Positions 35,916 through 45,536 are shown, counted from the first letter of the stretch. The stretch is 64,000 nt of DNA from NORP240 sp046047495 (GCA_046047495.1 JBJOHV010000046.1:1-64000); one strand, 5' to 3'. Translations and numbers: made by a program. Notes: a model not told the origin generated them from the letters alone.

Positions 35916-36728
35916 ATGTGGATCTGCCCCCTCTGCAAGTCTCCCTTGCTGCCAGTAGCAAACACCTGGCGCTGTGAACATCAGCACAGTTACGACCGCG
36001 CCAGTGAAGGCTATGTGAACCTGCTGCTGGCCAACCAGAAGCACAGCAAGGAGCCCGGCGACAATCGTCAGATGATGGATGCCCGGCGCCAGTTTCTGGA
36101 GCAGGGATTTTACGATGCGCTCGGTTCCGCGATTGCCCTGACGATTGCGGGTCTGAGTCGTGGGGAAATCCTGACTCTCTACGATGCCGGCTGTGGCGAA
36201 GGTTACTTCCTGAATCTGATAACCCAGGATTTGCGCCAGCGCGGACTCACCGTGACGGCCCGGGGCAGTGACATTTCGAAGTCCGCCATCAAAATGGCCG
36301 CGCGCAGGTACCGGCAGTGCCATTTCGCGGTTGCCAGCAATTTCAACCTGCCGGTGGCCGCGGCAAGCCAGGACTTTCTGTTGCAGAACTTTGCGCCTGC
36401 TGATCCGGCCGAAGTGGACAGGGTGCTGACGAGCGACGGGTTCTGGATTCAAGTCAGGCCAGGGCCGCAGCACCTGTTCCAGTTACGCCAGGCCCTGTAC
36501 GTTGAGGGCGAACCCCATGCCCCGGATGCAGACCTGCCGGCCGGCTTCACCCTGCAGCATGAGCAATCAGTGCAGTTTGAGGTTCAACTGTCTCACAGCA
36601 GCCTGGAACAGCTGGTAAAGATGACCCCCTATGCCTGGAGCGGGGGGAGCAGGACTGTGTCCGTGCAACCGGAGAATCTGCAGACCCTGAGCGTCGACTT
36701 CAGTATTCGGGTTTTGCAGAAGAATTGA
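35916..36728 (+). CDS. rlmA: 23S rRNA (guanine-N1)-methyltransferase RlmA
   Basis: 270 residues. A zinc site at the N-terminus (Cys4, Cys7, Cys20, His24: CPLCKSPL...WRCEHQHSYD) is followed by the signature YVNLLLANQKHSKEPGDNRQMMDARRQFLEQGFY, very close to E. coli RlmA. The SAM motif is LTLYDAGCGEGYFL. E. coli RlmA makes m1G745 in helix 35 of 23S rRNA. Length is as expected. It lies 83 bases after the FAH-family gene. Confidence 0.93.
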   Translation: MWICPLCKSPLLPVANTWRCEHQHSYDRASEGYVNLLLANQKHSKEPGDNRQMMDARRQFLEQGFYDALGSAIALTIAGLSRGEILTLYDAGCGEGYFLNLITQDLRQRGLTVTARGSDISKSAIKMAARRYRQCHFAVASNFNLPVAAASQDFLLQNFAPADPAEVDRVLTSDGFWIQVRPGPQHLFQLRQALYVEGEPHAPDADLPAGFTLQHEQSVQFEVQLSHSSLEQLVKMTPYAWSGGSRTVSVQPENLQTLSVDFSIRVLQKN

Positions 36729-36888
36729 TACTGCAAGGCTTGGAACGAGATCTCCAGCACGAAGCAGCACACCGGTGCCCAATCCCCAAACTGTACATTC
36801 CCCCGCCGCGGAGCTACCTTGAGGCCCTGGCTGGACCCCACTCCTTACCCAGGCAACAAAAACAACAACCCCCACAGGAGCGCGCCCC

Positions 36889-37386
36889 ATGTCCAAAGCT
36901 CTCATCACTGCAGTCTGTCTCTGGATGATTACAATGACGGCCTTCGGGCAAAACGGCGGAGCACCCGCCGCCACCTACAAATCCGCCGAGGAGATTGATG
37001 CGGTACTCAATCAGGTGCAAGGAGCGGGGGCGGCGGGGGCCGCGGTCACCGTGTCTCCCGGGGTGTCGGTTCGCAAACGCATGAGCAATGTGAAGCAGTT
37101 CGCCATCGTGCACCCCTGGAGCATGGAAATTTATCGGATCCTGGAGGGCAGTGGCACCTTCGTGACCGGTGGCAGGCTGATCCCGCCCCTGGCGGATTCC
37201 CCCAGTGCCGACGTGGTGCGCACCGAGCATGGCATCGAGGGCGGGCTGGCCCGAACCGTCAAGGCGGGTGATGTGCTGGTGCTGCAGCCGGGCACACCCC
37301 ACTGGTTCAGCACCATCGACGGCGAATCCATCACCTACATGGAATCCCGCATCCAGATCAGCACCCATCCCATTCGATACGACTGA
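36889..37386 (+). CDS. Exported cupin-like protein
   Basis: 165 residues with a signal peptide (ending MTAFGQ) and a single cupin barrel: FAIVHPWSMEIYRILEGSGTFVTGG for motif 1 and VKAGDVLVLQPGTPHWFSTIDG for motif 2. Motif 1 lacks the full GxH-x-H pattern (only HPWSMEIY), so metal binding may be partial or absent. CAGGAG lies before the ATG. Function unknown; exported cupins may bind small ligands or isomerise sugars. The region 36729-36888 before it shows no gene. Confidence 0.75.
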   Translation: MSKALITAVCLWMITMTAFGQNGGAPAATYKSAEEIDAVLNQVQGAGAAGAAVTVSPGVSVRKRMSNVKQFAIVHPWSMEIYRILEGSGTFVTGGRLIPPLADSPSADVVRTEHGIEGGLARTVKAGDVLVLQPGTPHWFSTIDGESITYMESRIQISTHPIRYD

Positions 37387-37397
37387 CCTCCAACACG

Positions 37398-37464
37398 GGG
37401 ACACTGATAACTTAATAACTTAACCCGTCCCGGGAGAGTTAAGTTATTAAGTTATCAGTGTCCC
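37398..37464. repeat. Perfect 26-bp-arm palindrome between convergent genes
   Basis: Arms at 37398-37423 and 37439-37464 (GGGACACTGATAACTTAA... and complement) pair without mismatch around a 15-base loop that itself contains CCCG/CGGG. Two tandem AACTTAAT-like steps make the arms AT-rich with a GGG/CCC base. It lies between the cupin and deaD stop codons, so it may also end both transcripts. Confidence 0.85.
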
Positions 37465-37486
37465 TGGCCCTCCCTAAGGCAAGATA

Positions 37487-39400
37487 CTACACCGACGGCT
37501 TGTGCCGCTTGCCGATATCCTTTTTGTGTTTGGCCCGGATCTTCTTGGCAGGTTTCTTGTCCGCCGGTTTCTTGCCCGTAAACTTCTTCTTGAACCCGGG
37601 CTTGCCGGCCGCCTTGAAGTTAGGCTTGTGTTTCGTGCCGCGATCGCTGTCCCCGTGTTTGCGAGCACCAGGAGCATGCGGCGCACCGTCGTCCCTCAGG
37701 CGTGAAATATCCAGGGTCTTGCCACTCACCCAGGTGTTCTTAAGTTGCCTGAAGACTTCATCGGGCATGTCGGCGGGCAGATCCACCGTGCTGTGGTCGT
37801 CAAAGATGGTGATGCGGCCGATCTGCTTGCTGTCCAGTCCCGCCTCGTTGGCGATCGCGCCGACGATATTGCCTGGCATGACCTTGTTGTTATGGCCTAC
37901 CTCGATGCGAAAGCGCTCCATGCCTTTCTCCGGCGGCGACACCTTGCGCGGCGGCCGCGGCTCCCGGCTGCGTTCCTGCTCCATGGCCCTGTCCGGTGCG
38001 AACGCCGTGCGATGGGGTCGCTCGGCGCGCACGTCCGGTTCTTTCTTTTCCCAGGACTTATCCACCCTGGGCGTGGACTTGTGTTGCAACAGCAGGGGCA
38101 CATCACCCTGCACCAGTCGCGCCAGAGCCGCCGCGATCTCGATGGCGGGCACATTGTGTTCCTGCCGGTACTGCTCGATCAGTTGCTGGAACATGTCCAG
38201 CTCACCCGCCGCCAGGGTGTCTGTGATCGACTGCTTGAACTGGGCGATGCGTTTGTCGTTGATCACTTCGGTGGAAGGCAGTTCCATCAATTCAATCGGA
38301 GAGCCCGTGGCGCGCTCGATGGCGCCCAGCAGACGACGCTCGCGGGGGGCGACGAACAGGATGGCATCGCCCCGTCGTCCCGCCCGGCCGGTGCGTCCGA
38401 TGCGGTGGATATAGGCTTCCGCATCGTAGGGGATGTCGTAATTGATCACATGACTGATGCGGTCCACGTCGAGCCCGCGGGCCGCCACGTCGGTCGCTAC
38501 CAGGATGTCGAGTTTGCCTTTTTTCAACTGATCTATGGTGCGTTCGCGCTGTGCCTGGGGGATATCGCCGTTCAGTGCCACGGCGGCAAAGCCCCGCGCC
38601 GATAACTTCTCCGCCAGCTCGATGGTGACGATGCGGGTACGCACGAACACGATCATGGCGTCGAAGGTTTCCGCCTCCAGAATGCGGGTCAGGGCATCCA
38701 GCTTGTGCATGCCGCTGACCGGCCACATGCGCTGCCGGATCAGATCGGCGGTGGCTTTCTTCACCTTGATGGTGATGTGTTCCGGGTTGTTGAGGTGGCG
38801 GTTGGCGATGCTGCGCACTTCCGCGGGCATGGTGGCGGAGAACAGGGCAACCTGCCGGGTCGGCGGAGTTTGTTCCAGAATCCATTCCACGTCGTCGATG
38901 AACCCCATGCGCAGCATTTCATCCGCTTCGTCCAGCACCAGGGTGGCCAGCTTGTCCAACTTCAGGGTGCCACGACGCATGTGGTCCATGACCCGACCGG
39001 GGGTGCCGACCACCACGTGCACGCCGCGTTTGAGGGCGCGGATCTGGGCACTGTAATCCTGGCCGCCATAAACCGGCAGGACGTGAAATCCCTGCAGGTG
39101 GTGAGCGTAGGTTTGAAACGCCTCGGCCACCTGGATAGCCAGCTCGCGGGTGGGAGTCAGCACCAGCACCTGGGGGTCCTGCTGTTTGAGATCCAGCCGG
39201 CACAGGATGGGCAGGGCGAACGCCGCCGTCTTGCCGGTACCGGTCTGAGCCTGGCCCAGCACATCCCGGCCGGCCAGCAACAGCGGTATGGTCTGGGACT
39301 GGATGGGGGAAGGGGTTTCATAACCCACATCCTGCAGGGCCCGCAGAACCGGGGCGGTCAGCTGCAGCTGGTCGAACGGTGTAATGGTGTCAGTGGTCAC
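37487..39400 (-). CDS. deaD: DEAD-box RNA helicase DeaD/CsdA
   Basis: 637 residues with all helicase motifs: Q motif SPIQSQTIPLLL, Walker A AQTGTGKT (51-58), PTRELA, TPGRV, DEAD (157-160), SAT (188-190), and HRIGRTGRAGRRG. After the core is the DeaD dimerisation region, then a DbpA-type RNA-binding domain (about 475-555: MERFRIEVGHNNKVMPGNIV, GAIANEAGLDSKQIGRITIF). The basic tail is Lys-rich. DeaD remodels rRNA and mRNA structure, helps 50S assembly and is usually cold-induced. Assignment to DeaD rather than RhlB/DbpA rests on the length and RNA-binding domain. Confidence 0.93.
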   Translation of the reverse strand: MTTDTITPFDQLQLTAPVLRALQDVGYETPSPIQSQTIPLLLAGRDVLGQAQTGTGKTAAFALPILCRLDLKQQDPQVLVLTPTRELAIQVAEAFQTYAHHLQGFHVLPVYGGQDYSAQIRALKRGVHVVVGTPGRVMDHMRRGTLKLDKLATLVLDEADEMLRMGFIDDVEWILEQTPPTRQVALFSATMPAEVRSIANRHLNNPEHITIKVKKATADLIRQRMWPVSGMHKLDALTRILEAETFDAMIVFVRTRIVTIELAEKLSARGFAAVALNGDIPQAQRERTIDQLKKGKLDILVATDVAARGLDVDRISHVINYDIPYDAEAYIHRIGRTGRAGRRGDAILFVAPRERRLLGAIERATGSPIELMELPSTEVINDKRIAQFKQSITDTLAAGELDMFQQLIEQYRQEHNVPAIEIAAALARLVQGDVPLLLQHKSTPRVDKSWEKKEPDVRAERPHRTAFAPDRAMEQERSREPRPPRKVSPPEKGMERFRIEVGHNNKVMPGNIVGAIANEAGLDSKQIGRITIFDDHSTVDLPADMPDEVFRQLKNTWVSGKTLDISRLRDDGAPHAPGARKHGDSDRGTKHKPNFKAAGKPGFKKKFTGKKPADKKPAKKIRAKHKKDIGKRHKPSV

Positions 39401-39598
39401 GTGGGGCTCATTTTGCTGGATGTGCAGGGATCATGGTCGATCCGTGCCGGGTAATCAAAAGGGCGCGGATGGTAGCACGAATTGGACCAGGACGCCGGCG
39501 CAACGAGTCTGCTGGGTCAGATTTGACCTGCCGCGCACCCGCCGCATACCATGCAGGCCCTGCGCAACGAAGACGCAGGACCCGATGTGAGTTGCCGC

Positions 39599-42085
39599 AT
39601 GCAGTCCAGGCTGTCCGTTTTACCCCGCTGGATCCTCTCACTCGAACTGATTGCAACAAGCCTGATTCTGGGCACCGGGATGCCGGTGTCGACCCAGGTT
39701 GCCGCGCAAGAGAGTTCAGCGATCCCTCTGATCCCCAAAGTGAACGACGTTGAGATCACCGTCGATGGCAACCTGACAGAGTCCCTATGGGATGATCTGG
39801 CGGATTTTTCCGAGCTGCAGGCAGCCGCCATGCAGGTGGTGGAGCCGGACACCCTGCAGCCGGCGCGTCACCAGACCCAAACCCGGCTCTTCTACACCGA
39901 CCGCGGGCTCTATGTGGGCATCCGCGCCGAGCAGCCGGTGGACACCCTGGTGGAACGGCTCAGTTCCCGGGACGGGGACATCAATCGCGATGGCATCATC
40001 CTGTACCTGGATACCTCTGGGGAGGGCCGTTACGGCTATTTCTTCGGGGTCAATCTGGGCGGCACCTTGGTCGATGGCACCCTGTTGCCCGAACGCCAGA
40101 CGAGCGCGCTGTGGGATGGACCCTGGTCGGGACAGGCGCGGCAGACTGACAACGGCTACAGCGTGGAGATGTTCCTGCCCTGGTCCATGCTGGCCATGCC
40201 CCAGTCCGTCGACAGCCGGCGACGTCTCGGTGTGGCAGTGACCCGCCGGGTTGCCTATTTGGACGAAACCTGGGGACAACCCGCACTGCCCGGCAGTCAG
40301 GCGCGCTTCATATCCGGGCTGGCCCCGCTCATGCTGGATGATCTGCGGGCGGCGTCAGGGCGCCAGTTCACCCTCTACCCCTTCGTCGCCGTCACCCGGG
40401 ATCGCATGCGTTCCGACACCGATCCACGGGTGGGAACCGATGTCTACTGGCGACCCTCCTCCAACCTGCAGGTCAGTGCCACGGTCAATCCGGACTTCGG
40501 TGTGGTGGAGTCGGACGACGTGATCGTCAATCTCACGGCGTTCGAAACCTTCTACCCGGAAAAGCGACCGTTCTTCCTGGAGGGCAACGAGATATTCGTG
40601 ACCTCGCCCCGTTCCGTGGTGCGGGGTGCGGCCACCAGCGCCGGCGCCAGGTCGGTGCCTAACAGTTTCAATCTGGAACCGACCACCTTGTTGAACTCAC
40701 GCCGCATTGGCGGCGCCCCGGTCACGCCGACCATCCCCTCCGGTATCACCGTGCCCGCCCATGAGCTGAGCAAACCCTCGGAGCTGCTGGGGGCTGCCAA
40801 GATCACCGGCCAGCAGGGGCTGTTGCGCTATGGTGTGATGCTGGCAGCGGAAGAGGACACCGATCTCTACGGCAGGGATGGGCTGGGCAACGAGGTGAGC
40901 CTCACCCAGCAGGGTCGGGACTTCGGCATTTTGCGCTTGCTTTACGAGGATTCCTCTGCGGGACGCCGCGGACTCGGTTTCATCTCCACGTTGACATCCC
41001 ATCCATCCCAGGACGCGGCCACCCAGGGTGTGGATCTGCACTACATCAATCCCCGCAGCAGTATCGTGGGGGATGTACAGCTATTGCGTTCCGCGGTGGA
41101 GGGCCAGACGGGATACGGAGGTTATTTCGACATCAACTACATACCCCGGCAAGGGCTGTCACACCGCTTCTCCATGGATTATCTGGATGAGCAGCTGGAT
41201 ATCAGCGACCTGGGGTTTCTGCGCCGCAATGACGCCGTCACGTTACGCTACACGTTTAACAAACAGAGTTCGGCCTCCGATCGCTTTCGCTTCACCAACG
41301 ACAACATCACCGTGTCCCATGAAACCAACACCGACGGCCGCATGGTCAGCGCCTCCCTCTACTACCGCAACACCCTGACCTTCCTGGACCGCAACCAATT
41401 GAACACCACCGCCATCTACCGACCGGCCCGCTGGGATGACCGAACCTCCCTGGGCCATGGTGACTTTCGGGTGGCGGAAGGCGGTCAGATGGAGATCACC
41501 TACGGCACTGATACCAGCAGACTGCTGAGTGCCAGTATCGGCGCCAATGCCATGTCGGAATCCCTGGGGGACTGGTCATGGACTTCCAAGGGTGGCATCA
41601 CGTTCAAACCCAACGACCGGTTCTCAATGGACCTGGATTTTTCCTACCGCCGTGCCCGCAACTGGATCATTCACCTCAATGGTGCCACCGTGGGTGCCTA
41701 TGATGCGGTGCACTGGCAGCCGGCGCTGGACATGGATTTCTTTTTCACGGCCCGCCAGCAGTTGCAGTTTTCCCTGCAGTGGGTGGGTATCAAGGGCGAT
41801 GCCCAGGATCTCTACCAGGTGCCGGCCGGTGGCGGCGACCTGCGCAGGATCACCGCCGGCCTGCCGGGAGCATCGCCTTATGACCTCGCCATCAGTCGCA
41901 CAACGTTCCAGCTCCGTTATCGGTGGGAGCTGGCGCCATTGTCCGATCTGTTCGTGGTGTACACCCGGGGCGGCAATGTGCCCCGGGGCACGGCCGATGA
42001 GTTTGGCGACCTGTTTCAGGAATCCATCACCAACCCCATCATCGATCGACTGGTGGTCAAGCTGCGCTACCGGTTTGGATCCTGA
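39599..42085 (+). CDS. DUF5916 outer-membrane protein with CBM9-like domain
   Basis: About 828 residues from the ATG at 39599, which gives a signal-like N-terminus ending STQVAAQ; an earlier ATG at 39551 is possible, and neither has a clear ribosome site. After the signal comes a carbohydrate-binding-module-9-like domain (EITVDGNLTESLWDDLADFS, GLYVGIRAEQP). The DUF5916 region follows, with its signature NPDFGVVESDDVIVNLTAFE/TFYPEKRPFFLEGNEIF, and the C-terminal half is predicted beta barrel ending KLRYRFGS. Such proteins are widespread and uncharacterised; the barrel suggests an outer-membrane role. Confidence 0.8.
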   Translation: MQSRLSVLPRWILSLELIATSLILGTGMPVSTQVAAQESSAIPLIPKVNDVEITVDGNLTESLWDDLADFSELQAAAMQVVEPDTLQPARHQTQTRLFYTDRGLYVGIRAEQPVDTLVERLSSRDGDINRDGIILYLDTSGEGRYGYFFGVNLGGTLVDGTLLPERQTSALWDGPWSGQARQTDNGYSVEMFLPWSMLAMPQSVDSRRRLGVAVTRRVAYLDETWGQPALPGSQARFISGLAPLMLDDLRAASGRQFTLYPFVAVTRDRMRSDTDPRVGTDVYWRPSSNLQVSATVNPDFGVVESDDVIVNLTAFETFYPEKRPFFLEGNEIFVTSPRSVVRGAATSAGARSVPNSFNLEPTTLLNSRRIGGAPVTPTIPSGITVPAHELSKPSELLGAAKITGQQGLLRYGVMLAAEEDTDLYGRDGLGNEVSLTQQGRDFGILRLLYEDSSAGRRGLGFISTLTSHPSQDAATQGVDLHYINPRSSIVGDVQLLRSAVEGQTGYGGYFDINYIPRQGLSHRFSMDYLDEQLDISDLGFLRRNDAVTLRYTFNKQSSASDRFRFTNDNITVSHETNTDGRMVSASLYYRNTLTFLDRNQLNTTAIYRPARWDDRTSLGHGDFRVAEGGQMEITYGTDTSRLLSASIGANAMSESLGDWSWTSKGGITFKPNDRFSMDLDFSYRRARNWIIHLNGATVGAYDAVHWQPALDMDFFFTARQQLQFSLQWVGIKGDAQDLYQVPAGGGDLRRITAGLPGASPYDLAISRTTFQLRYRWELAPLSDLFVVYTRGGNVPRGTADEFGDLFQESITNPIIDRLVVKLRYRFGS

Positions 42086-42143
42086 GCGTGCGGCGTGGCC
42101 GACCAGGGCATTGCTCCCTGCCGGTGCCTTGGCAGATTAATGG

Positions 42144-42710
42144 TTACTGCGGCTGCAGCCTCACATCCAGCGGTGCATTGGCCAGGCGCAGAAAGAGCTT
42201 GACGCGTCGGCGTTGGGGAAACCACTCGATCAAAAACGTGGCCAGTGCCTCCCACAGGCTGACCCAGGCCGCCACCGTGAGACCTTGGGCAAACACGTTG
42301 GCCACCACACCGCGGTCAGCCCCCACCCATTGATTCACCCACACCGCCAGTGACAGGATCAGCAGCCCCAGGGACAACAACAGCAGGGATTTGCGCACCA
42401 TGCGGGTGATCCGCCGTTGCTCCCGTTCCGACAGGTAGGTGAAGTACTGGTGCATGCTGTTGGCGATGCGGGTCAGTGATTCCTTGTCCAGTTGCCGCTT
42501 GAGGGAAAAGCGTATGACGAAGGGATTGCGCTCCAGTTCGTGGGCACAGTCGATCAGGTAATCCGTCAGCTCCGGGTCCAGGTCCCGACGCACATAGGGC
42601 GCGTTGCGGTCGAAGTGGCTGTACAGTTCCTCGATGCCTTCGGCGGCCACGTCGATGATGAAGCGGCCATTGTCGTCGGTTTCATAGCGGTTGAGAACTC
42701 GGGTATGCAT
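42144..42710 (-). CDS. Small hypothetical membrane protein
   Basis: 188 residues. The N-terminal 110 are cytoplasmic and charged (ELYSHFDRNAPYVRRDLDPE, SLKRQLDKESLTRIANSMHQ). Two membrane helices follow (KSLLLLSLGLLILSLAVWV and VFAQGLTVAAWVSLWEALAT), and the C-terminus is basic. I recognise no family by name. It is monocistronic as far as the sequence shows. Confidence 0.7.
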   Translation of the reverse strand: MHTRVLNRYETDDNGRFIIDVAAEGIEELYSHFDRNAPYVRRDLDPELTDYLIDCAHELERNPFVIRFSLKRQLDKESLTRIANSMHQYFTYLSEREQRRITRMVRKSLLLLSLGLLILSLAVWVNQWVGADRGVVANVFAQGLTVAAWVSLWEALATFLIEWFPQRRRVKLFLRLANAPLDVRLQPQ

Positions 42711-42861
42711 GGGACGACTCCAGTCCTGTGGTTGGGGTCACAGTGCCATGTTTTTATTGGTTTGACGATAGGCGCCGGTTGCGGGGCCGCAGGGGTTTTT
42801 GACAGCCTGCCAGGGAAGCCGCTATGTTGTTGTTACTAGCCATCATACTGGAAATCACGCC

Positions 42862-43308
42862 ATGCAGAAGCATTCCTCCCTCGCCCTGAACGCTCTGTGG
42901 GCCATCATGGCAACCCTGCTGTTGGGAGGGCTCGTCCTCGGCCAACCCTTCCCGGGAGCCGCCGCCCAGCAAAGCAATTTCGTCGGCGGCGAACCGGCCC
43001 GGGAGGACATCACCGATGCCCGCATCTCCCGCCTGCGGTTTGCCGCCGGCAGCCGCTCCAACTGGCATTACCATGACGGTGGCCAGATGCTGATGATTAT
43101 CGAAGGGCGGGCCGTGACCCAGGTGCGTGGCCAGGGTCTGCGGGAGATGCATCCCGGCGAGCCCTGGTACACACCGGCGGGTGTGGAACACTGGCACGGC
43201 GCCCATCCCCAGGAGGATGCCTACCAGCTCACCATTTCCATCGGCGAAACCCGCTGGCTGGAACCGGTAACCGATGCCCAGTACCTGGCCACTCCGTCCC
43301 GACCCTGA
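42862..43308 (+). CDS. Exported cupin (carboxymuconolactone-type quercetinase-like) protein
   Basis: 148 residues. The start is the ATG at 42862, which places a signal/anchor helix (LNALWAIMATLLLGGLVLG) next; the longer in-frame ATG at 42799 adds no hydrophobic lead. The cupin core shows metal-type histidines, GSRSNWHYHDGGQMLMIIEG in motif 1 and PGEPWYTPAGVEHWHGAHPQ in motif 2, so a metal site is likely intact. Similar domains sit at the C-terminus of carboxymuconolactone decarboxylase-like proteins. Substrate unknown. Confidence 0.8.
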   Translation: MQKHSSLALNALWAIMATLLLGGLVLGQPFPGAAAQQSNFVGGEPAREDITDARISRLRFAAGSRSNWHYHDGGQMLMIIEGRAVTQVRGQGLREMHPGEPWYTPAGVEHWHGAHPQEDAYQLTISIGETRWLEPVTDAQYLATPSRP

Positions 43309-43329
43309 CCGACAGGCCGCCCGCTGACC

Positions 43330-43869
43330 ATGGATGTTTCAATGCCTGCCGCGCCGGCAGTGAATCTGCAACCGACCCTGAGTGGCCCGACCCTGCTGCT
43401 GCGCCCGCTGACGACGGCGGATTTCGAGCCCCTGCATGCCGCTGCCGCCGACCCCCTGATCTGGGAACTGCATCCGGATCCGAATCGCTGGCAGCGGCCC
43501 GCCTTCGAAAAGTATTTTGCCGGCGCCCTGGCTTCCGGCGGCGCCCTGGCCGTGATCGATCAGGCCACCGGCGGGATCATCGGCTCCTCCCGCTACTACC
43601 AATGGAATGCCCAGGCACGGGAGATCTTCATCGGCTTCACCTTCCTGGTTCGGGACCATTGGGGCGGCGACAGCAACCGGGAAATGAAGCGGCTGATGCT
43701 GGACCATGCCTTCGGTTTCGCCGACCGGGTATGGTTCCACGTGGGACGGGACAACCTGCGTTCCCGCAAGGCCATGGAAAAAATCGGTGGCCGTTATTCC
43801 CATGAGGAGAAGGTCGATGTGACCGGGGTAGCCATCGACTATGTGTTTTATTACATTGACCGGCCGTGA
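43330..43869 (+). CDS. GNAT N-acetyltransferase (RimJ/RimL type)
   Basis: 179 residues. It opens with PTLSGPTLLLRPLTTADFEP, typical of RimL-like acetyltransferases, and has GGIIGSSRYYQWNAQAREIF, then GGDSNREMKRLMLDHAFGFA as the acetyl-CoA area and NLRSRKAMEKIGG as motif B. It would acetylate an amine, possibly a protein N-terminus or small molecule. It lies 21 bases after the cupin gene, likely in the same transcript. Confidence 0.85.
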   Translation: MDVSMPAAPAVNLQPTLSGPTLLLRPLTTADFEPLHAAAADPLIWELHPDPNRWQRPAFEKYFAGALASGGALAVIDQATGGIIGSSRYYQWNAQAREIFIGFTFLVRDHWGGDSNREMKRLMLDHAFGFADRVWFHVGRDNLRSRKAMEKIGGRYSHEEKVDVTGVAIDYVFYYIDRP

Positions 43870-43923
43870 TCCCCTGAACGCCCCCCGCTCCTGAATCCTC
43901 CATTTCCAACTTTCGAGGTCCCC

Positions 43924-44283
43924 ATGCATCCGGTTCTGGCATCCATAGGATTGCTGCTATGCAGCAATGTGTTCATGACCTTCGCCTGGTACGCCCATCT
44001 CAAGGAGCTGAACCACAAGCCCTGGATCATTGCCGCCCTGGTGAGCTGGGGCATCGCCCTGCTGGAATACCTGTTTCAGGTGCCGGCCAATCGCATCGGC
44101 TACACGGTATTGTCCGTGGGCCAGCTGAAGATCATGCAGGAGGTGATCACCCTGTCGGTGTTTGTGCCGTTTTCCCTGCTTTACCTCAAGGAACCGCTGA
44201 AGCTGGATTACCTGTGGGCGGGGCTGTGCCTGGTGGGTGCGGTGTTTTTCATGTTTCGCAGCCGCCTGACGGTTGGTGTATAA
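43924..44283 (+). CDS. DUF486 / DMT-family small membrane protein
   Basis: 119 residues with four membrane helices and the DUF486 signatures FMTFAWYAHLK, EYLFQVPANRIGY and QLKIMQEVITL. DUF486 proteins are small relatives of the drug/metabolite transporter group, function unknown. GAGG precedes the ATG. The gene order (cupin, GNAT, this, PNPOx-like, HAD) with short gaps suggests one operon. Confidence 0.88.
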   Translation: MHPVLASIGLLLCSNVFMTFAWYAHLKELNHKPWIIAALVSWGIALLEYLFQVPANRIGYTVLSVGQLKIMQEVITLSVFVPFSLLYLKEPLKLDYLWAGLCLVGAVFFMFRSRLTVGV

Positions 44284-44313
44284 AAGAACCCTCAACATTT
44301 TCAGGAGCCCGCC

Positions 44314-44862
44314 ATGGCCGAGCAGTTTCCCCGCCTAGAGCAGAAACACATCGACTTCATTGCCCAGCAGAAAATCTTCTTCGTGGGCAGCGCCGGTGCC
44401 GAAGGACACGTCAATGTGTCCCCCAAGGGCATGGACAGCCTGCGGGTGCTGGATCCTTCCACCGTGCTGTGGCTCAACGTCACCGGCAGCGGCAACGAGA
44501 CAGCGGCCCATGTGAAGGAAAACGGCCGCATGACCGTGATGTTCTGCTCCTTCGACAAACAGCCGGTGATTCTGCGTCTGTACGGCCAGGCCCGGGCCAT
44601 CCATCCCAGGGACAGTGAGTGGCCCCAGCTGCTGGCCCGGTTTCCCCACCATGGAGGAGCCCGGCAGATTTTCCGTCTGGCGCTGTCCATGGTGCAGACC
44701 TCCTGCGGTTACGCCGTGCCCTATTTCGACTACCAGGGTGAACGGCCCACCCTCAACAAGTGGGCCGACAACAAGGGCGAGGAGGGCATCCGCCAGTACT
44801 GGGCGGATCGCAATCAGCGCAGCCTGGACGGCAAGCCCACCGGCATCTTCGAGGATGCCTGA
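44314..44862 (+). CDS. Pyridoxamine 5'-phosphate oxidase-family protein
   Basis: 182 residues with the FMN split-barrel pattern: FIAQQKIFFVGSAGAEGHVN, VSPKGMDSLRVLD, TAAHVKENGRMTVMFCSFDK and ILRLYGQAR. Members bind FMN, F420 or haem; many are not true PNP oxidases. An AGGAG site lies before the ATG. The HAD gene starts 2 bases after its stop, so the two are translationally close. Confidence 0.87.
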   Translation: MAEQFPRLEQKHIDFIAQQKIFFVGSAGAEGHVNVSPKGMDSLRVLDPSTVLWLNVTGSGNETAAHVKENGRMTVMFCSFDKQPVILRLYGQARAIHPRDSEWPQLLARFPHHGGARQIFRLALSMVQTSCGYAVPYFDYQGERPTLNKWADNKGEEGIRQYWADRNQRSLDGKPTGIFEDA

Positions 44863-44864
44863 GG

Positions 44865-45536
44865 GTGACGGGCAGGGGGTTCCTGGTCTTCGACCTGGAC
44901 GGCACCTTGAGCGACCCGGCCCTGGGGGTTTACCGCTGTCTCAACTATGCCCTGGCCGATGCCGGTCTCGATGTCATTCCCGAATCCGCCGTCTCCCGTT
45001 ACATCGGCCCACCCCTGGACGTGAGCTTCCGCGCCCTGGCACCGGCATTCGATGAGGCCGGTATCCGCAGCCTGGTGAGCCGCTACCGGGAGCGTTACGC
45101 GGAGGTGGGTTACCGGGAAAACCGCCTCTATCCCGGGGTGGCGGAGGCGCTGGCCGACCTGGCCGCGCGGGGCATTCCCCTGGGGGTCTGCACCTCCAAG
45201 CGCGAGGATTTCGCCGTGCGGATTCTGGAGATGTTCGGGTTGCGGGACGTCTTCCGGTTTGTTGATGGTGGCGATGTGGGTATCGCCAAGGCGTCCCAGT
45301 TGGGTGATTTGCTGGCAGCGGGACGTATCGATGCCGACGCCACCATGATCGGCGACCGGGCGGTGGATATACTCGCTGCCCGCGCCAACGGCCTTGCCGC
45401 GGTGGGTGTGCTGTGGGGCCATGGCAGCCGGGAGGAACTGACGGAAGCCGGGGCCGATCTGCTGTTGGCCGGCACGGATCAGCTGGCGACGGTTCCGCTC
45501 ACCCGGTTCCCTCAGTCGGTCAGCCCGGGTCGCTGA
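44865..45536 (+). CDS. HAD-family hydrolase (phosphoglycolate phosphatase-like)
   Basis: 223 residues from the GTG at 44865, 2 bases after the preceding stop. The nucleophile motif is FDLDGTLSD (Asp10, Asp12); motif II is GVCTSKRED and motif III/IV lies in ATMIGDRAVDILAARANG. A cap of about 70 residues fits the Gph/PGMB-like group, which dephosphorylates small phosphate esters. No ATG is available nearer the motif. The 3' end overlaps the convergent gene by 17 bases. Confidence 0.85.
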   Translation: MTGRGFLVFDLDGTLSDPALGVYRCLNYALADAGLDVIPESAVSRYIGPPLDVSFRALAPAFDEAGIRSLVSRYRERYAEVGYRENRLYPGVAEALADLAARGIPLGVCTSKREDFAVRILEMFGLRDVFRFVDGGDVGIAKASQLGDLLAAGRIDADATMIGDRAVDILAARANGLAAVGVLWGHGSREELTEAGADLLLAGTDQLATVPLTRFPQSVSPGR

